64,000 nucleotides of DNA from Sphingomonas hominis (GCF_013328205.1 NZ_JABULH010000001.1:449610-513609), one strand, 5' to 3'. Positions 36,480 through 47,365 are shown, counted from the stretch's first letter. The notes: generated by a model from the letters alone, not told the origin. Made by a program: numbers and translations.

Positions 36480-37763
36480 TCAGCGCTCGCCGACGGGGGT
36501 GTAGCTGCGCTGCGTCGGCCCGGTGTAGAGCTGGCGCGGGCGGCCGATCTTCTGGTCGGGGTCGGTGATCATCTCGTTCCACTGCGCGACCCAGCCGACG
36601 GTGCGGGCGAGCGCGAACAGCACGGTGAACATGCTGGTCGGAAAGCCGATCGCCGACAGGATGACGCCCGAGTAGAAGTCGACGTTCGGGAACAGCTTCT
36701 TCTCGACGAAATACGGATCGTTGAGCGCGATCTCCTCGAGCTTCAGCGCGGTTTCGAATACGGGATCGGAGACGTTGAGCGCCTCGAACACTTCGCGCAC
36801 CGTCTTCTGCATCACGGTCGCGCGCGGGTCGTAATTCTTGTACACGCGGTGCCCGAAGCCCATCAGGCGGAACGGATCGTTCTTGTCCTTGGCGCGCGCG
36901 ATATACTCGGGGATGCGATCGGGCGTGCCGATCTCGTGCAGCATGTTGAGCGCGGCCTCGTTCGCGCCGCCGTGCGCCGGGCCCCAAAGGCAGGCGATGC
37001 CCGCCGCCATGCACGCGAACGGGTTCGCGCCCGACGAGCCCGCGAGGCGGACGGTCGAGGTCGAGGCGTTCTGCTCGTGATCGGCGTGGAGGATGAAGAT
37101 GCGGTCCATCGCCTTCTCGACCGCCGGATTCACCTCATAGGGCTCCGCCGGCACGCCGAAGGTCATGCGCAGGAAGTTGCCGGTGTAGGATAGCGAGTTG
37201 TCAGGGTAGAGGAACGGCTGACCCACGCTGTACTTGTATGCCATCGCCGCGATCGTCGGGATCTTGGCAATCAGGCGGTGCGACGCGATCATGCGCTGCT
37301 GCGGGTCGTGGATGTCGGTGGAATCGTGGTAGAAAGCCGACAGCGCGCCCACCACGCCGCACATGATTGCCATCGGGTGCGCGTCGCGGCGGAAGCCGCG
37401 GAAGAAGGTCGCGAGCTGCTCGTGCACCATCGTGTGGCGGCTGATCGTGCGGCTGAAGCCGTCGAGCTCGTCGGCGGACGGCAGCTCACCGTTCAGCAGG
37501 AGGTAGGCGACCTCCATGAAGCTCGACTGCTCAGCCAGTTCGCCGATCGGGTAGCCGCGGTGGAGCAGCACGCCCTCGTCACCGTCGATATAGGTGATCT
37601 CCGACCGGCACGACGCAGTCGAGGTGAAGCCCGGATCGTAGGTGAAGGCGCCGGTCTGGCCGTAGAGCTTGCGGATGTCGACCACGTCGGGGCCGACCGA
37701 GCCGGAGAGCACGGGATAGTCGAAGTTCTTGCCCGCCAGATCGAATGTGGCTGTGTCGGTCAT
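36480..37763 (-). CDS. gltA: Citrate synthase
   Basis: Condenses acetyl-CoA and oxaloacetate to start the TCA cycle. 427 residues of the hexameric Gram-negative type: the active-site segments [27 protein letters not shown] and [19 protein letters not shown]. The N-terminal [20 protein letters not shown] is also conserved. Start after CAGGAGACGATC. It lies 12 nt downstream of gltX. Confidence 0.97.
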   Translation of the reverse strand: MTDTATFDLAGKNFDYPVLSGSVGPDVVDIRKLYGQTGAFTYDPGFTSTASCRSEITYIDGDEGVLLHRGYPIGELAEQSSFMEVAYLLLNGELPSADELDGFSRTISRHTMVHEQLATFFRGFRRDAHPMAIMCGVVGALSAFYHDSTDIHDPQQRMIASHRLIAKIPTIAAMAYKYSVGQPFLYPDNSLSYTGNFLRMTFGVPAEPYEVNPAVEKAMDRIFILHADHEQNASTSTVRLAGSSGANPFACMAAGIACLWGPAHGGANEAALNMLHEIGTPDRIPEYIARAKDKNDPFRLMGFGHRVYKNYDPRATVMQKTVREVFEALNVSDPVFETALKLEEIALNDPYFVEKKLFPNVDFYSGVILSAIGFPTSMFTVLFALARTVGWVAQWNEMITDPDQKIGRPRQLYTGPTQRSYTPVGER

Positions 37764-37775
37764 GATCGTCTCCTG

Positions 37776-39251
37776 TCAGGCCCTAGAACCGGCTGCGTTG
37801 CCGGGTGTTTGATCCGCGATCCGAGCCAGGCTTTCCTCGCGCCCTAGAAGGACGAGTACGTCGAAGATGCCCGGCGACGTCTTGCGTCCGGTTAGTGCGA
37901 CGCGCAGCGGCTGGGCCACCTGTCCGAGCTTCACGCCCGCATCCTCGGCGACCTGCCGCACCGCGGCCTCGGCGCTCTCCGTATCCCAGTTGTGCAGCGC
38001 GTCAAGCGCCGCGTGGAGCCGGGCGAGCAGCGCGGGGGCGTCGCCGGACAGCAGCGGGGCGGCGGCCTCGTCGATGGCGAGCGGACGCTGGGTGAAGAGG
38101 AAGGCGGTGCCGTCGGTCAGCTCGTTGAGGTTGGCGGCGCGGGGCTTGAGCGCGGGCATTGCCGCTTCGAGTTTGGCGCGGCGGGCGTCGTCTTGTGCCA
38201 GATCGAGCTTGCCCGCGACCAGATCGGCGAGGCGGTCGTCGTCGGCGGCGCGGATGTAGTGACCGTTAAGGTTCTCGAGCTTCTTCAGATCAAAGCGCGA
38301 CGGGCTCTTGCCGACGCCCGACAGGTCGAACCAGCGGATCGCGTCGTCGCGGGCGATGATCTCGTCGTCGCCGTGGCCCCAGCCGAGCCGCAGCAGGTAA
38401 TTGTCGAGCGCCTCGGGCAGGATGCCGAGTTCGTCGCGGTACGCCTCGATCCCGACCGCGCCGTGACGCTTTGACAGCTTCGCGCCATCGGAGCCGTGAA
38501 TCAGCGGAATGTGCGCGTAGATCGGATCGGGCCAGCCGCCCTCACCAGCCTCTTTGGCGATGGCGTCCATTGCGCGGTAGATCGGTAGCTGGCGGAAGGC
38601 GTTGTTGAGGTGGTCGTCGCCGCGGATGATGTGCGTGACGCCCATGTCGTGATCGTCGACGACGACCGCGAGCATGTAGGTCGGCGTGCCGTCGGAGCGG
38701 AGCAGGACCATGTCGTCGAGCTCGGCATTCTGGACGGTCACCTCGCCCTGCACCTGGTCGGCGATTGTCGTCGCGCCCTCGGTCGGCGCCTTGAGGCGGA
38801 CGACGAAGGGCTGGTCGGCGGGGCCGTCGCCGCGATCGCGCCAGGGAGAGCGGATGCGCAGCGGCTTCTTCGCCGCCTGCGCCTCGGCGCGCATTGCGTC
38901 GATCTCGCCTTGCGTCATGTAGCAGCGATAGGCGTGGCCGTGCTCGACCATCTGATGCGCGACCGCGGCGTGGCGGTCGGCGCGGGCGAACTGATAGACT
39001 TCGGCGCCATCCCAATCGAGCCCGAGCCAGCGCATGCCGTTCAGGATCGCCTGGATCGCCGGCTCAGTCGAGCGCGCGCGGTCGGTATCCTCGATCCGCA
39101 GCCGGAACGTGCCGCCGTGGTGGCGCGCGTAGAGGAGGTTGAACAGCGCGGTGCGCGCGCCGCCCAGGTGGAGGAAACCGGTCGGCGACGGCGCGAAGCG
39201 GGTGACGACCGCTCGGCTCGCAGGGGTGTCGGAGTTGGTGGTTGCGCTCAA
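37776..39251 (-). CDS. gltX: Glutamate--tRNA ligase
   Basis: Charges tRNA-Glu. Class I signatures are [20 protein letters not shown] (HIGH-type motif as HLGG) and [14 protein letters not shown] (KMSKS-type motif). The frame is open upstream to an ATG at 39314, but family N-termini begin close to the PSPTG motif. A TTG at 39251 with GGGAGC 8 nt before it gives 491 residues ([19 protein letters not shown]), the best choice. Only 31 bp separate it from the divergent comEC start. The C-terminal anticodon-binding region is complete. Confidence 0.95.
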   Translation of the reverse strand: MSATTNSDTPASRAVVTRFAPSPTGFLHLGGARTALFNLLYARHHGGTFRLRIEDTDRARSTEPAIQAILNGMRWLGLDWDGAEVYQFARADRHAAVAHQMVEHGHAYRCYMTQGEIDAMRAEAQAAKKPLRIRSPWRDRGDGPADQPFVVRLKAPTEGATTIADQVQGEVTVQNAELDDMVLLRSDGTPTYMLAVVVDDHDMGVTHIIRGDDHLNNAFRQLPIYRAMDAIAKEAGEGGWPDPIYAHIPLIHGSDGAKLSKRHGAVGIEAYRDELGILPEALDNYLLRLGWGHGDDEIIARDDAIRWFDLSGVGKSPSRFDLKKLENLNGHYIRAADDDRLADLVAGKLDLAQDDARRAKLEAAMPALKPRAANLNELTDGTAFLFTQRPLAIDEAAAPLLSGDAPALLARLHAALDALHNWDTESAEAAVRQVAEDAGVKLGQVAQPLRVALTGRKTSPGIFDVLVLLGREESLARIADQTPGNAAGSRA

Positions 39252-39282
39252 GCGCGCTTGCTCCCAGGCTGTGAAAGAAACG

Positions 39283-41532
39283 ATGGCCAGTTCAGCCGTG
39301 ACCGCCCCTAGCAAAGCCGGCCGGCCGCTTCAAATCGCGGCCGCGTGGCACGGTGTGTTGGAACGCTGGCTGGAGGCGGAGCGGCATCAGTTGGTGCTGT
39401 GGTTGCCGGTGATGCTGGGTACGGGGGTGGCGGCGTGGTTCGTGCTGCCCGACGCGCGGCAGTGGACGATCGCGCTGTTGCTGAGCACGGGTGTGGCGGG
39501 CGCCGCGCTGGCCGGCGCGCGGGGCGGGCGTAGTGCGGCGGTGGTGGTAGTCGCGGCGACGACCTTCGCGACCGGATTGGCGCTGGTGTGGTGGCGCGCG
39601 GAAGCGGTGCGCGCGCCGGTGCTCGCACGGCCCGCGATGGTGAGCGTCACGGGGCGCGTGGCGCGGGTGCAATCGCTGCCAGCGCGCGATCTCACGCGCT
39701 TGTGGATCGAGGTCGAGCAGTGGGACGGCGTGCGGCGCGGCGACGTGCCGCTGCGCGTGCGGGTCAACGTCGCCGACGACGATACGTCTGCTGGCGTGGT
39801 CGCGGGATCGCGCGTGCGGGTCAAGGCGCGGCTGATGCCGCCTGCGCCACCATCGGTGCCGGGCGCTTACGATTTCGCGCGGGTCGCCTGGTTCGAGCAA
39901 TTGGGCGCGACCGGACGCGCGATCGGCGCGGTCACGATGATCGAGCGCCCTGCGCAGCGCGGCGAGGATGTTCGGATGCGGCTGACCCGTCATATTCAGG
40001 CACGCCTGTCGGGAAGCGTCGGCGGGATTGCGGCGGCATTGGCAACGGGTGACGTCGGCGCGATCGAGGACGCCGACGCCGAAGCGATGCGGCGCGCGGG
40101 GCTGGCGCATCTGCTGTCGGTGAGCGGGTTGCACATCACCGCGGTGGTCGGGCTGGTGATGTGGCTGGCGATGCGGGTGCTCGCATTGTCGCCGCGGCTG
40201 GCGCTGACCGGGCGGGTGCCGTTGCTGGCGGGCGCAGCGGCGGCGCTGGCGGCGATCGGCTATACCTGGCTGACGGGCGGGGAGGTGCCGACGATCCGCA
40301 GCTGCGTCGCGGCGCTGATGGTGCTGGCGGCGCTCGCGCTGGGGCGCGAGGCGATTACGCTGAGGCTGGTGGCAGTGGGTGCGCTGGTCGTGCTGCTGTT
40401 GTGGCCGCAGTCGCTTGCGGGCGCGAGTTTCCAACTGTCGTTCGCCGCGGTGACCGTGATCGTCGCGTTGCACGAACATCCGCGCGCCCGGGCGTTCTTT
40501 CTTCGCCGCGAGGAGGCTTGGTGGCGGCGCGGGTTGCGCGAGGGTGCATCCTTGCTCGCGACCGGCGTGCTGGTCGAACTCGCGCTGATGCCGATCGCGG
40601 TGTTCCATTTCCACAAGGCGGGGCTGTATGGCGCGTTCGCCAACATCGTCGCGATCCCGCTGACGACGTTCGTGGTGATGCCGTTGGAAGCGGCGGCGCT
40701 GATGCTGGATGCGATTGGCATCGGTGCGCCCTTGTGGTGGCTGGCCGGGCGCGCGATCGCGGCGTTGTTGTGGATCGCGCAGACGATCGCGGCCGCGCCG
40801 GGCGCAGTGGCGGCGATCCCGGCGATGCCGCGCGGTGCCTTTGCGTTGTTCGTGGGTGGTGGGTTGTGGGTGGCGCTGTGGCGCACGCGGGCGCGCTGGA
40901 TCGGTGCGGTGCCGATCGTCGCGGCGGCCGGGTGGGCGCTCGCGACGCCTGCACCCGATCTGCTGGTGACGGGCGATGGTCGCCACTTGGCATGGCGCGG
41001 CGATGATGGAGCGCTGTCGCTGCTGCGCGAACGCGCGGGCGACTATACGCGCGACGTGCTGGCGGAGAACGCCGGGCTTGACGGTGATCCGGTCGCGCTG
41101 GCGGATGCCGCGGGGTCGCGGTGTAACCCCGATTTGTGCTGGGCGGAGCGGCGGGTGGGCGTGCGACGCGTTACGCTGCTAGCGACGCGCAGTGGCTATC
41201 TGGTGCCCGCGGGTGCGTTGATCGCGCTGTGCCGACGCGCCGCCATCGTGGTGAGCGAGCGTCGGGTGCCGCGGCGATGCCGTGGGCGCTGGCTGACGCT
41301 CGATCGTGCAGCATTGGCACGAAGCGGCGGTGTCGCGGTGACGTTGGCGACCGGCACGGTGACCGTGGTGCGCGCGCCCGGCGACGCGCACCCATGGATC
41401 ACGCGTAGCGGCGGAGAATACCGGCCAGCTTACCCTGCACGCGGACCTGCGCGGGGGCGTAACGCTGAGGATCATAGGCGCGGTTGGCGGGATCGAGCCG
41501 CACCATCGCGCCTTCGTGACGGAAGTATTTGA
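39283..41532 (+). CDS. comEC: ComEC/Rec2 family DNA-uptake channel protein
   Basis: Inner-membrane channel for single-stranded DNA in transformation. 749 residues: an N-terminal DUF4131-like region with [20 protein letters not shown], then the Competence domain with [20 protein letters not shown] and many helices. The C-terminal domain ([20 protein letters not shown] and on) lacks the HxHxDH metallo-lactamase motif of Firmicute ComEC. The last 44 residues after HPW read antisense to lexA and look unlike the family, so the functional protein may end near 41400. Start chosen at [13 protein letters not shown] after GAAAGAAACG. No other competence genes here. Confidence 0.87.
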   Translation: MASSAVTAPSKAGRPLQIAAAWHGVLERWLEAERHQLVLWLPVMLGTGVAAWFVLPDARQWTIALLLSTGVAGAALAGARGGRSAAVVVVAATTFATGLALVWWRAEAVRAPVLARPAMVSVTGRVARVQSLPARDLTRLWIEVEQWDGVRRGDVPLRVRVNVADDDTSAGVVAGSRVRVKARLMPPAPPSVPGAYDFARVAWFEQLGATGRAIGAVTMIERPAQRGEDVRMRLTRHIQARLSGSVGGIAAALATGDVGAIEDADAEAMRRAGLAHLLSVSGLHITAVVGLVMWLAMRVLALSPRLALTGRVPLLAGAAAALAAIGYTWLTGGEVPTIRSCVAALMVLAALALGREAITLRLVAVGALVVLLLWPQSLAGASFQLSFAAVTVIVALHEHPRARAFFLRREEAWWRRGLREGASLLATGVLVELALMPIAVFHFHKAGLYGAFANIVAIPLTTFVVMPLEAAALMLDAIGIGAPLWWLAGRAIAALLWIAQTIAAAPGAVAAIPAMPRGAFALFVGGGLWVALWRTRARWIGAVPIVAAAGWALATPAPDLLVTGDGRHLAWRGDDGALSLLRERAGDYTRDVLAENAGLDGDPVALADAAGSRCNPDLCWAERRVGVRRVTLLATRSGYLVPAGALIALCRRAAIVVSERRVPRRCRGRWLTLDRAALARSGGVAVTLATGTVTVVRAPGDAHPWITRSGGEYRPAYPARGPARGRNAEDHRRGWRDRAAPSRLRDGSI

Positions 41533-42061
41533 GCGTGGCTTCGCTGTCATCGATCAACGCGACCACGATCTCGCCATCGCGCGCGACCTCCTGCTTGCGG
41601 ATCAATGCGTAATCGCCGTCGAGGATGCCGGCCTCAACCATCGAATCGCCCGATACTTCGAGCGCGTAATGCTCACCGCCACCGAGCAACGCGGCGGGGA
41701 CGGGCAGGCTGGTCGAGCCTTCGAATGCCTCGATCGGCACGCCGGCGGCGATGCGGCCATGCAGCGGGATCTCGACCACGTCGTTCGCGGGTTGCGGCAC
41801 CTCGCGCTTCGGCTCGACCGGCTTTGCCGCGCGCTTCGCGTCGGAACGCTCGGGCGTGCGCAGGATTTCGAGCGCGCGCGCGCGATTGGGCAGACGCTTG
41901 ATGTAGCCGCGCTCTTCCAGCGCGCTGATCAGGCGATGAACGCCCGACTTCGACTTGAGATCGAGTGCTTCCTTCATTTCCTCGAAGGATGGCGACACGC
42001 CGGTGGCAGCCAGCCGATCTTCGATGAAGCAAATCAGCTCATGCTGCTTGCGAGTGAGCAT
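41399..42061 (-). CDS. lexA: LexA repressor
   Basis: SOS-response repressor that self-cleaves with RecA. 220 residues: winged-helix N-domain with [20 protein letters not shown] (recognition-helix area), hinge, and S24 domain. The cleavage site is Ala106-Gly107 in [11 protein letters not shown], the catalytic pair is Ser140 in [11 protein letters not shown] and Lys178 in [12 protein letters not shown]. All three are intact. Its own operator lies 19-44 bp upstream of the start. Its 3' end overlaps the antisense 3' end of comEC by 134 nt. Confidence 0.97.
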   Translation of the reverse strand: MLTRKQHELICFIEDRLAATGVSPSFEEMKEALDLKSKSGVHRLISALEERGYIKRLPNRARALEILRTPERSDAKRAAKPVEPKREVPQPANDVVEIPLHGRIAAGVPIEAFEGSTSLPVPAALLGGGEHYALEVSGDSMVEAGILDGDYALIRKQEVARDGEIVVALIDDSEATLKYFRHEGAMVRLDPANRAYDPQRYAPAQVRVQGKLAGILRRYA

Positions 42062-42079
42062 CGCCCGGCTCCCGTTAGT

Positions 42080-42105
42080 GAACAGATAAAGAACCTTTAA
42101 GGAAC
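42080..42105 (-). promoter_or_regulatory. Tandem SOS boxes (LexA operator) upstream of lexA
   Basis: On the minus strand GTTC occurs three times (42105-42102, 42094-42091 and 42083-42080), each separated by exactly 7 nt: GTTC-CTTAAAG-GTTC-TTTATCT-GTTC. The alphaproteobacterial LexA operator is GTTC-N7-GTTC, so two perfect boxes share the central half-site. Autoregulation of lexA is expected. Confidence 0.85.
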
Positions 42106-42131
42106 GCGCTATGTTCCGTCAAGCGATCGGC

Positions 42132-43313
42132 TCACGCAATCATTAGGATTTCCGCCGAGTCGCCGGCTTGTGCCGCGGGGGCGTGCGGTGGGCGGATAAT
42201 GAGGCAGGTCGAGCGCGCGAGCGTGCGCAGCATCGAGCTGTCCTGAATCGTCGAGGCGTAGGCGCGGCCATCGCGGAGTTCGGCGCGCAGATAGTCGGTG
42301 CGGTTGCCGTTGGCAGCGAGCGGCTCACCCAGAATGGCGCTGGTCGGCGAGGGGTAGGGATCGGCGGCGCCCGACAGGTGCGCGACGAGCGGCCGCACGA
42401 ACAGCAACGCGGTGACGAAGGCGGAGACGGGGTTGCCGGGCAGGCCGATCACCGTGGTGGCGCCGCGTCGTCCCGCGAGCATCGGCTTGCCCGGGCGCAG
42501 CGCGATGCGCCAGAAATCGAGCGCGTAGCCGGCGGCGTGCAGCGCGGGCCGGACGAGATCGTGGTCGCCGACCGATGCGCCGCCAGTGGTGACGAGCACG
42601 TCGGCCTCCACCTGCGCGAAGGCTCGCGTGAGCACGTCGAGCTGGTCGGGCAGGATGCCGAGATCGACGAAGGTGACGGGCAGATCGGCGAACAAGGCGC
42701 GCAGCAGCAGGCGGTTCGACTCCGGCAGCGTGTCCGGACCGGCCGAGGTGCCGGGTTCGACCAGCTCGTCGCCGGTAGCGGCGATGGCGACGCGGATCGG
42801 GCGAGCGACGGTGACGCGAGCGACGCCGCCGGTGGCGCAGACCGCGAGGCGCGCGGGGGTGAGCCGCTGCCCGGCGTCGACCAGCACGTCATCTACGCTG
42901 AAATCGAGCCCGCGGCGGCGTACGTTGCGCGACAGGTGCGGTGGTCCTTCGCCGGCCAGGATCAGGCGCTCGCCGTCACGTTCGGCTTCTTCCTGCACCA
43001 GCACGGTGTCGGCACCATCGGGCATCGCGGCGCCGGTGAAGATGCGGGTCGCTTGACCCGCGGCAACACGGCCGGCGAAAGGCTTGCCCGCCGCGCTCTC
43101 GCCGATCACCTGCCATGGGCCTGGCAGGTCGGCGAAGCGGATCGCGTAGCCGTCCATCGCCGACAGGTCGCGCGCGGGCTGGGTGCGAGCGGCGTGGATC
43201 GGGTGGACGGCCCAGCGGCCGAGCGCGTCACCGATCGCGACGTCTTCGTGCGCGGCGACCGTGCCGAGTGCCAGGACACGCGCCTGCGCTTCCTCGATCG
43301 GGAGCAGCGTCAT
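42132..43313 (-). CDS. moeA: Molybdopterin molybdenumtransferase MoeA
   Basis: Inserts molybdate into adenylated molybdopterin. 393 residues: LSAMDGYAIRFADLPG, RIFTGAAMPDGADTVLVQEE, IAATGDELVEPG, VLVTTGGASVGDHDLVRPA, FWRIALRPGKPMLAG and TVIGLPGNPVSAFVTALLF are all present. ATG at 43313 overlaps the Nudix stop (ATGA). An open frame continuing upstream is shadow. Last gene of the trpG-trpD-trpC-moaC-nudix-moeA run. lexA follows with its own promoter. Confidence 0.95.
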   Translation of the reverse strand: MTLLPIEEAQARVLALGTVAAHEDVAIGDALGRWAVHPIHAARTQPARDLSAMDGYAIRFADLPGPWQVIGESAAGKPFAGRVAAGQATRIFTGAAMPDGADTVLVQEEAERDGERLILAGEGPPHLSRNVRRRGLDFSVDDVLVDAGQRLTPARLAVCATGGVARVTVARPIRVAIAATGDELVEPGTSAGPDTLPESNRLLLRALFADLPVTFVDLGILPDQLDVLTRAFAQVEADVLVTTGGASVGDHDLVRPALHAAGYALDFWRIALRPGKPMLAGRRGATTVIGLPGNPVSAFVTALLFVRPLVAHLSGAADPYPSPTSAILGEPLAANGNRTDYLRAELRDGRAYASTIQDSSMLRTLARSTCLIIRPPHAPAAQAGDSAEILMIA

Positions 43314-43897
43314 GTGGGGTGCCAGCGGTTGAGGCGGCCGAGCACGATCGCGAGCGCGGCGACGTGGACCGCCTGCTGAACCTCGCCGGACATCGCGCGG
43401 CGGACGACGTCGGTGATCGGCATCCACTGTCGGCGGACACGCTCGCTCGGCTCGTCGTGTGGCTGGGCGGTCACGCGGGTGCCGCGCGCGAGGATAGCAT
43501 GGCAGCGGTTGGTGTGGATCGCAGGGTTGGAGCTGAGCGAGGCGACCAGCTCCCACGTGTCCGCGACGCAGCCGGTTTCCTCCAGCAGCTCGCGACGCGC
43601 GCCGGCGAGCAGGTCGGCGTCGCTCGCGTCGATGCCGCCGCCGGGCAGTTCGAGCGAGACGATGCCGCGCGCGTGTCGATATTGCTCGATCATCAGGATG
43701 TTGTCGGCGTCGTCGAGCGCCACGATCAGCGCCCAATCGGGATAGTCGGTGACGTAATATGGTGCGATTTCCACGCCCTCCGCGGTCACGCAGGTGTCGG
43801 CGTGAAGCGTCAGCCAGCGGTCGGCGATCAGCGTCTCGCGCGCAGCCGTGCGCCACGGTGCGATTGCCGGGTCGCCGAAGTCGGTCACCGCTGCCAA
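43310..43897 (-). CDS. Nudix hydrolase, ADP-ribose pyrophosphatase type
   Basis: 195 residues. The Nudix box is [19 protein letters not shown] followed by ELLEETGC. The catalytic REllEE core is intact, but the first conserved Glu is replaced and the segment is one residue longer than G-x5-E-x7-REUxEExGU. The [20 protein letters not shown] and [18 protein letters not shown] segments suggest a nucleoside-diphosphate-sugar hydrolase. It overlaps moaC by 13 nt and moeA by 4 nt, placing it in a molybdopterin context. Substrate unknown. Confidence 0.88.
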   Translation of the reverse strand: MAAVTDFGDPAIAPWRTAARETLIADRWLTLHADTCVTAEGVEIAPYYVTDYPDWALIVALDDADNILMIEQYRHARGIVSLELPGGGIDASDADLLAGARRELLEETGCVADTWELVASLSSNPAIHTNRCHAILARGTRVTAQPHDEPSERVRRQWMPITDVVRRAMSGEVQQAVHVAALAIVLGRLNRWHPT

Positions 43898-44352
43898 TCG
43901 CCCGAACGGCCACCGCTCTTCGCGACGACCTGAATATCGTGCAGAATCATCGTCTTATCGATCGCCTTTGCCATGTCGTAGACGGTGAGCAGCGCGACCG
44001 TGACGGCGGTGAGCGCTTCCATTTCGACGCCGGTCTTGCCGTCGGTGCGCACGGTCGCGGTGGCGGCCACACCCTTGTCGGTCACGTCGAGGTCGAGCGA
44101 GACGCGGGTGATCGGCAGCGGGTGACAGAGCGGCACGAGATCGCTGGTGCGTTTCGCCGCCATGATGCCCGCGACGCGCGCGACCGCGATCACGTCGCCT
44201 TTCTTCACCGCACCGGCGCGGATTGCGGCGACCGCCTCCGCCGACATGGCGATACGGCCTGTGGCGGTGGCCTCGCGGCGGGTGACATCCTTGTCGCCGA
44301 CGTCGACCATGTGCGCGGCGCCATCGGCGTCGAGGTGGCTGAGCGCGCTCAT
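43885..44352 (-). CDS. moaC: Cyclic pyranopterin monophosphate synthase MoaC
   Basis: Second step of molybdenum-cofactor synthesis, making cPMP from the MoaA product. 155 residues: [20 protein letters not shown] at the N-terminus, [40 protein letters not shown] and a [20 protein letters not shown] end. All match the family. It overlaps trpC by ATGA, linking tryptophan and molybdopterin genes, which is common in sphingomonads. Confidence 0.96.
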   Translation of the reverse strand: MSALSHLDADGAAHMVDVGDKDVTRREATATGRIAMSAEAVAAIRAGAVKKGDVIAVARVAGIMAAKRTSDLVPLCHPLPITRVSLDLDVTDKGVAATATVRTDGKTGVEMEALTAVTVALLTVYDMAKAIDKTMILHDIQVVAKSGGRSGDWQR

Positions 44353-45134
44353 CCGACCAGTGCGCGGGTCGCCGCCTCGACGTCGGGTTGGCGCATCAGT
44401 GCCTCGCCGATCAGGAAGCAGCCGATGCCATGTTCGGCCATGGCGTCGAGATCGGCGCGCGTGGTGAGCCCGCTTTCCGCGACGAAGGTGCAGCCGGCGG
44501 GGGCGTGCGCGACGAGATCGTAGGTGCGGCGGTAATCGACTGAGAAGTCGCGCAGGTCGCGGTTGTTGACCCCAATGAGCCGCGAGCGGAGCCGGGCGGC
44601 GCGCTCCATCTCCTCGGCGTCATGAACCTCGACCAACACGTCGAGCCCGACCTCGATCGCGGCGGCTTCGCACTCGGCGAGTGTTGCATCGTCGAGCGCG
44701 GCGACGATCAGCAGGATCGCGTCGGCACCAAGCGCGCGCGCCTCGATCGCCTGCCACGGGTCGATCGTGAAATCCTTGCGGATGACGGGCAGGTCGCAGG
44801 CGGCGCGCGCGGCCTGGAGGTAGCGGTCCGAGCCGTGGAAATATTGCTCGTCGGTCAGCACCGACAGACAGGTCGCGCCGCCCGCAGCGTAAGCGCGCGC
44901 ATGTGCGGGGGGATCGAAGTCGGGACGGATCAGGCCTTTCGACGGGCTCGCCTTCTTGATCTCGGCGATCAGCGCGTGGCGGCCCGCCGCGACGGTGCGG
45001 TCGAGCGCGGCGCGGAAACCCCGTGGGGGTGTCTGTTCGGCGATGCGCGCGTCGAGGTCGGCACGGGTCAAGGCCGATTTGCGCGCAGCGACTTCCTCGC
45101 GCTTGGTGGCGATGATCTGGTCGAGAATGGTCAT
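44349..45134 (-). CDS. trpC: Indole-3-glycerol phosphate synthase
   Basis: Fourth step of tryptophan synthesis, a TIM-barrel enzyme. 261 residues: [20 protein letters not shown] at the substrate site, [59 protein letters not shown] and [12 protein letters not shown]. Complete active site. Stop and start overlaps with trpD (ATGA) and moaC. Confidence 0.97.
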   Translation of the reverse strand: MTILDQIIATKREEVAARKSALTRADLDARIAEQTPPRGFRAALDRTVAAGRHALIAEIKKASPSKGLIRPDFDPPAHARAYAAGGATCLSVLTDEQYFHGSDRYLQAARAACDLPVIRKDFTIDPWQAIEARALGADAILLIVAALDDATLAECEAAAIEVGLDVLVEVHDAEEMERAARLRSRLIGVNNRDLRDFSVDYRRTYDLVAHAPAGCTFVAESGLTTRADLDAMAEHGIGCFLIGEALMRQPDVEAATRALVG

Positions 45135-46126
45135 GAATAGGCGATCCAGCGGTCGAGCAGCGCGTTCGCGTCGCCGCGGTCGATCGCCTCGGCGGCGCGC
45201 GCGGCGGCGTCGGGAAGCGCAGTCTGCGTGCCCGACAGGACGAGCGCGGCGGCGGCGTTCAACAGCACCGCGTCACGGTAGGGGCCGTGTCCGCCGAGCA
45301 GCAGGCGGCGGAGCGCGACCGCGTTGAAGGCCGCGTCGCCGCCGCGGATCGCGCTGGTCGGGTGACGTGCCACGCCGGCGTCCTCGGGTACGATACGATC
45401 GGGCAGGCTTGCGGCCCCGATGCTGACGACGACCGTGGCTCCTGCGCCGGAGATCTCGTCGAGCCCTTCCTCGCCCGAGACGACGAAGGCGGCTTCGCTG
45501 CCGAGCTGCGCCAATGCCTCGGCATAAACGGGGGCGTAGTCGGGGCGGGCGATGCCGATCAACTGGCGCGTGACGTGCGCGGGGTTGGCGAGCGGGCCCA
45601 TCAGGTTGAAAATCGTGCGGCGGCCGATGCGGCGGCGGATCGGGGTGATGCGCTTCATCGCCGGATGGTGGTTGGCGGCGAAGAGGAAGCAGATGCCCAG
45701 GTCGGCGAGCGTCGCCTCCGCCTGTGCACCGGCACGGTCCATGTCGAGCCCGAGCGACTCGAGCGTGTCGGCCGCGCCCGCCTTCGACGAGGCGGCGCGA
45801 TTGCCGTGCTTCGCCACGGGCACGCCGCAGGCAGCGACGACGAGGCTGACCGCGGTGGAGACGTTGAGCGTGTGCTGTCCGTCGCCGCCGGTGCCGCACA
45901 CGTCAATTGCGCCCGCTGGCGCGGTGATCGGGATCAGGCGGTCGCGCAGGGCACGCGCAGCCTCGGCGATCTCCAGGCTGGTTTCACCGCGGATCGACAG
46001 CGCGACGAGGAACTCGGCGATCGCCTCCTCGCTCGCATGGCCATCGAGGATGTCGGAGAACGCCAGCGCCGCGCTCTGCCGGCTGAGCGGGGAGCTGGGG
46101 TCGGGCAATTGCGCGAAGCTGGTCAC
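45131..46126 (-). CDS. trpD: Anthranilate phosphoribosyltransferase
   Basis: Second step of tryptophan synthesis, transferring phosphoribose to anthranilate. 331 residues: [20 protein letters not shown] binds PRPP, followed by [39 protein letters not shown] and [20 protein letters not shown]. Typical length. Overlaps trpG and trpC by ATGA on both sides. Confidence 0.97.
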   Translation of the reverse strand: MTSFAQLPDPSSPLSRQSAALAFSDILDGHASEEAIAEFLVALSIRGETSLEIAEAARALRDRLIPITAPAGAIDVCGTGGDGQHTLNVSTAVSLVVAACGVPVAKHGNRAASSKAGAADTLESLGLDMDRAGAQAEATLADLGICFLFAANHHPAMKRITPIRRRIGRRTIFNLMGPLANPAHVTRQLIGIARPDYAPVYAEALAQLGSEAAFVVSGEEGLDEISGAGATVVVSIGAASLPDRIVPEDAGVARHPTSAIRGGDAAFNAVALRRLLLGGHGPYRDAVLLNAAAALVLSGTQTALPDAAARAAEAIDRGDANALLDRWIAYS

Positions 46127-46731
46127 GCGCGCTGCTTGGCCTGAGTGCCGGCCCGAATACCTGCCCGAATACCTGCAATGTCGAGGAAATTGGCGAGCAG
46201 CGCGTGGCCATGCTCGGTCGCAATGCTTTCGGGGTGGAATTGCACGCCGTGGATCGGCAGCTCGCGGTGGCGCAGGCCCATGACCGAGGCGTCGCCGGCG
46301 GTCGCGTTGACCGCGAGCGCGTCGGGCACGTCGGTGACGATCAGCGAATGGTAGCGCGTAGCGGTAAAGGGCGAGGGAAGCTCGGCGAACAATCCGGTGC
46401 CGTCATGCTCGACCGGGCAGGTCTTGCCGTGCATCAACCCGCCGCGCCGCACCGTGCCGCCGAAATGCTGGCCGATCGCCTGATGTCCCAGACATACGCC
46501 GAGCAGCGGACGACGCGCTTCGGCGCAGGCAGCGACGAGGTCGAGGCTGATACCCGCTTCGTTCGGGGTGCACGGCCCTGGCGAGATTAGGAAGCCGGTG
46601 GCGTTGCTGGCGAGCGCGTCGGCGGCGGTCAGCGCGTCGTTGCGCACGACCTGCACTTCGGCGCCGAGCTCCATCAGGTAATGGACCAGGTTCCAGGTAA
46701 AGCTGTCGTAATTGTCGACCACGAGGATCAT
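46123..46731 (-). CDS. trpG: Anthranilate synthase glutamine amidotransferase component
   Basis: Class I glutamine amidotransferase that supplies ammonia to TrpE. 202 residues from [19 protein letters not shown]. The oxyanion segment is [16 protein letters not shown], the nucleophile Cys lies in [15 protein letters not shown], and the His-Glu pair in [15 protein letters not shown] start 4 codons earlier (MAARM) is possible. trpE is separate, beyond a divergent orphan gene. The C-terminus has a short [11 protein letters not shown] repeat. Confidence 0.95.
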   Translation of the reverse strand: MILVVDNYDSFTWNLVHYLMELGAEVQVVRNDALTAADALASNATGFLISPGPCTPNEAGISLDLVAACAEARRPLLGVCLGHQAIGQHFGGTVRRGGLMHGKTCPVEHDGTGLFAELPSPFTATRYHSLIVTDVPDALAVNATAGDASVMGLRHRELPIHGVQFHPESIATEHGHALLANFLDIAGIRAGIRAGTQAKQRA

Positions 46732-46882
46732 GCGCGCCGCCATAGCCGATGCGTGCGCGGGCGCAACGTGTTGCATCGCTGTGACACGCGCGAAATCGCG
46801 CGGACACACGATTAGCGCCTGTGCGTAAGGAGATATTCAGCAGGGTGAGCGTTTGTAGATGTGCCCCGAGGAGCCCAGTCGC

Positions 46883-47365
46883 ATGTTGCTTTTCACCACC
46901 GCCGTTTCTCTGATCCTGCTGCCGGTGGCCGCCGCCGCGCAGACGGTGCCGCCGGTCGGCACCAGCACCGGTGCGCCGGTCAGCTCCACCGCGCAGGCGC
47001 AAGCAGAGACGGGGCGCGCGCCGAGCCGGATTCGCAACGTGCAGCTGACCGGCAACGATAAATGCCCGGTCGCGCAGGGCGACGAAGTGGTGGTGTGCAG
47101 CCGGATCAACCCGGACGAGCAATATCGCATTCCCAAGCAATTGCGGAACACCGCCGAGCCTGCGGCGCAGAACCAGAGTTGGGTCAACCGGACGGCTGCG
47201 GCCGACCAGGTCGGTCGGGTCGCGGGCGGTATACCCGATACCTGCTCGCCGGTCGGGACGGGCGGTCAGACCGGGTGCACGCAGATGTGGGCACGCGCTT
47301 ATGCCGCGGAGAAGCGCGCTGCGGAGAAGAATGACGCGATGATGCCCGGCGCGGCGCCGCAATAG
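46883..47365 (+). CDS. Hypothetical secreted protein between trpG and trpE
   Basis: 160 residues with a signal peptide (MLLFTTAVSLILLPVAAAAQ). A Pro/Thr/Ser/Ala-rich stretch is followed by CPVAQGDEVVVCSRINPDEQ and YRIPKQLR, then NRTAAADQVGRVAGGIPDTC and a C-terminal Lys/Ala-rich helix. The VVVC...RIPK pattern recurs in short periplasmic proteins of sphingomonads as far as remembered. Four cysteines (two pairs) may form disulfides. The start is chosen after CCGAGGAGCCCAGTCGC. Divergent from trpG and convergent with trpE. Function unknown. Confidence 0.7.
   Translation: MLLFTTAVSLILLPVAAAAQTVPPVGTSTGAPVSSTAQAQAETGRAPSRIRNVQLTGNDKCPVAQGDEVVVCSRINPDEQYRIPKQLRNTAEPAAQNQSWVNRTAAADQVGRVAGGIPDTCSPVGTGGQTGCTQMWARAYAAEKRAAEKNDAMMPGAAPQ

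Noticed and set aside
42168-43379. A 403-codon frame antisense to moeA
   Set aside because: Shadow of MoeA, which has all its family motifs on the minus strand.
42132-43913. A fused 593-residue protein including moeA
   Set aside because: The upstream third is the out-of-frame reading of the Nudix gene. MoeA starts at 43313 with an ATGA overlap.
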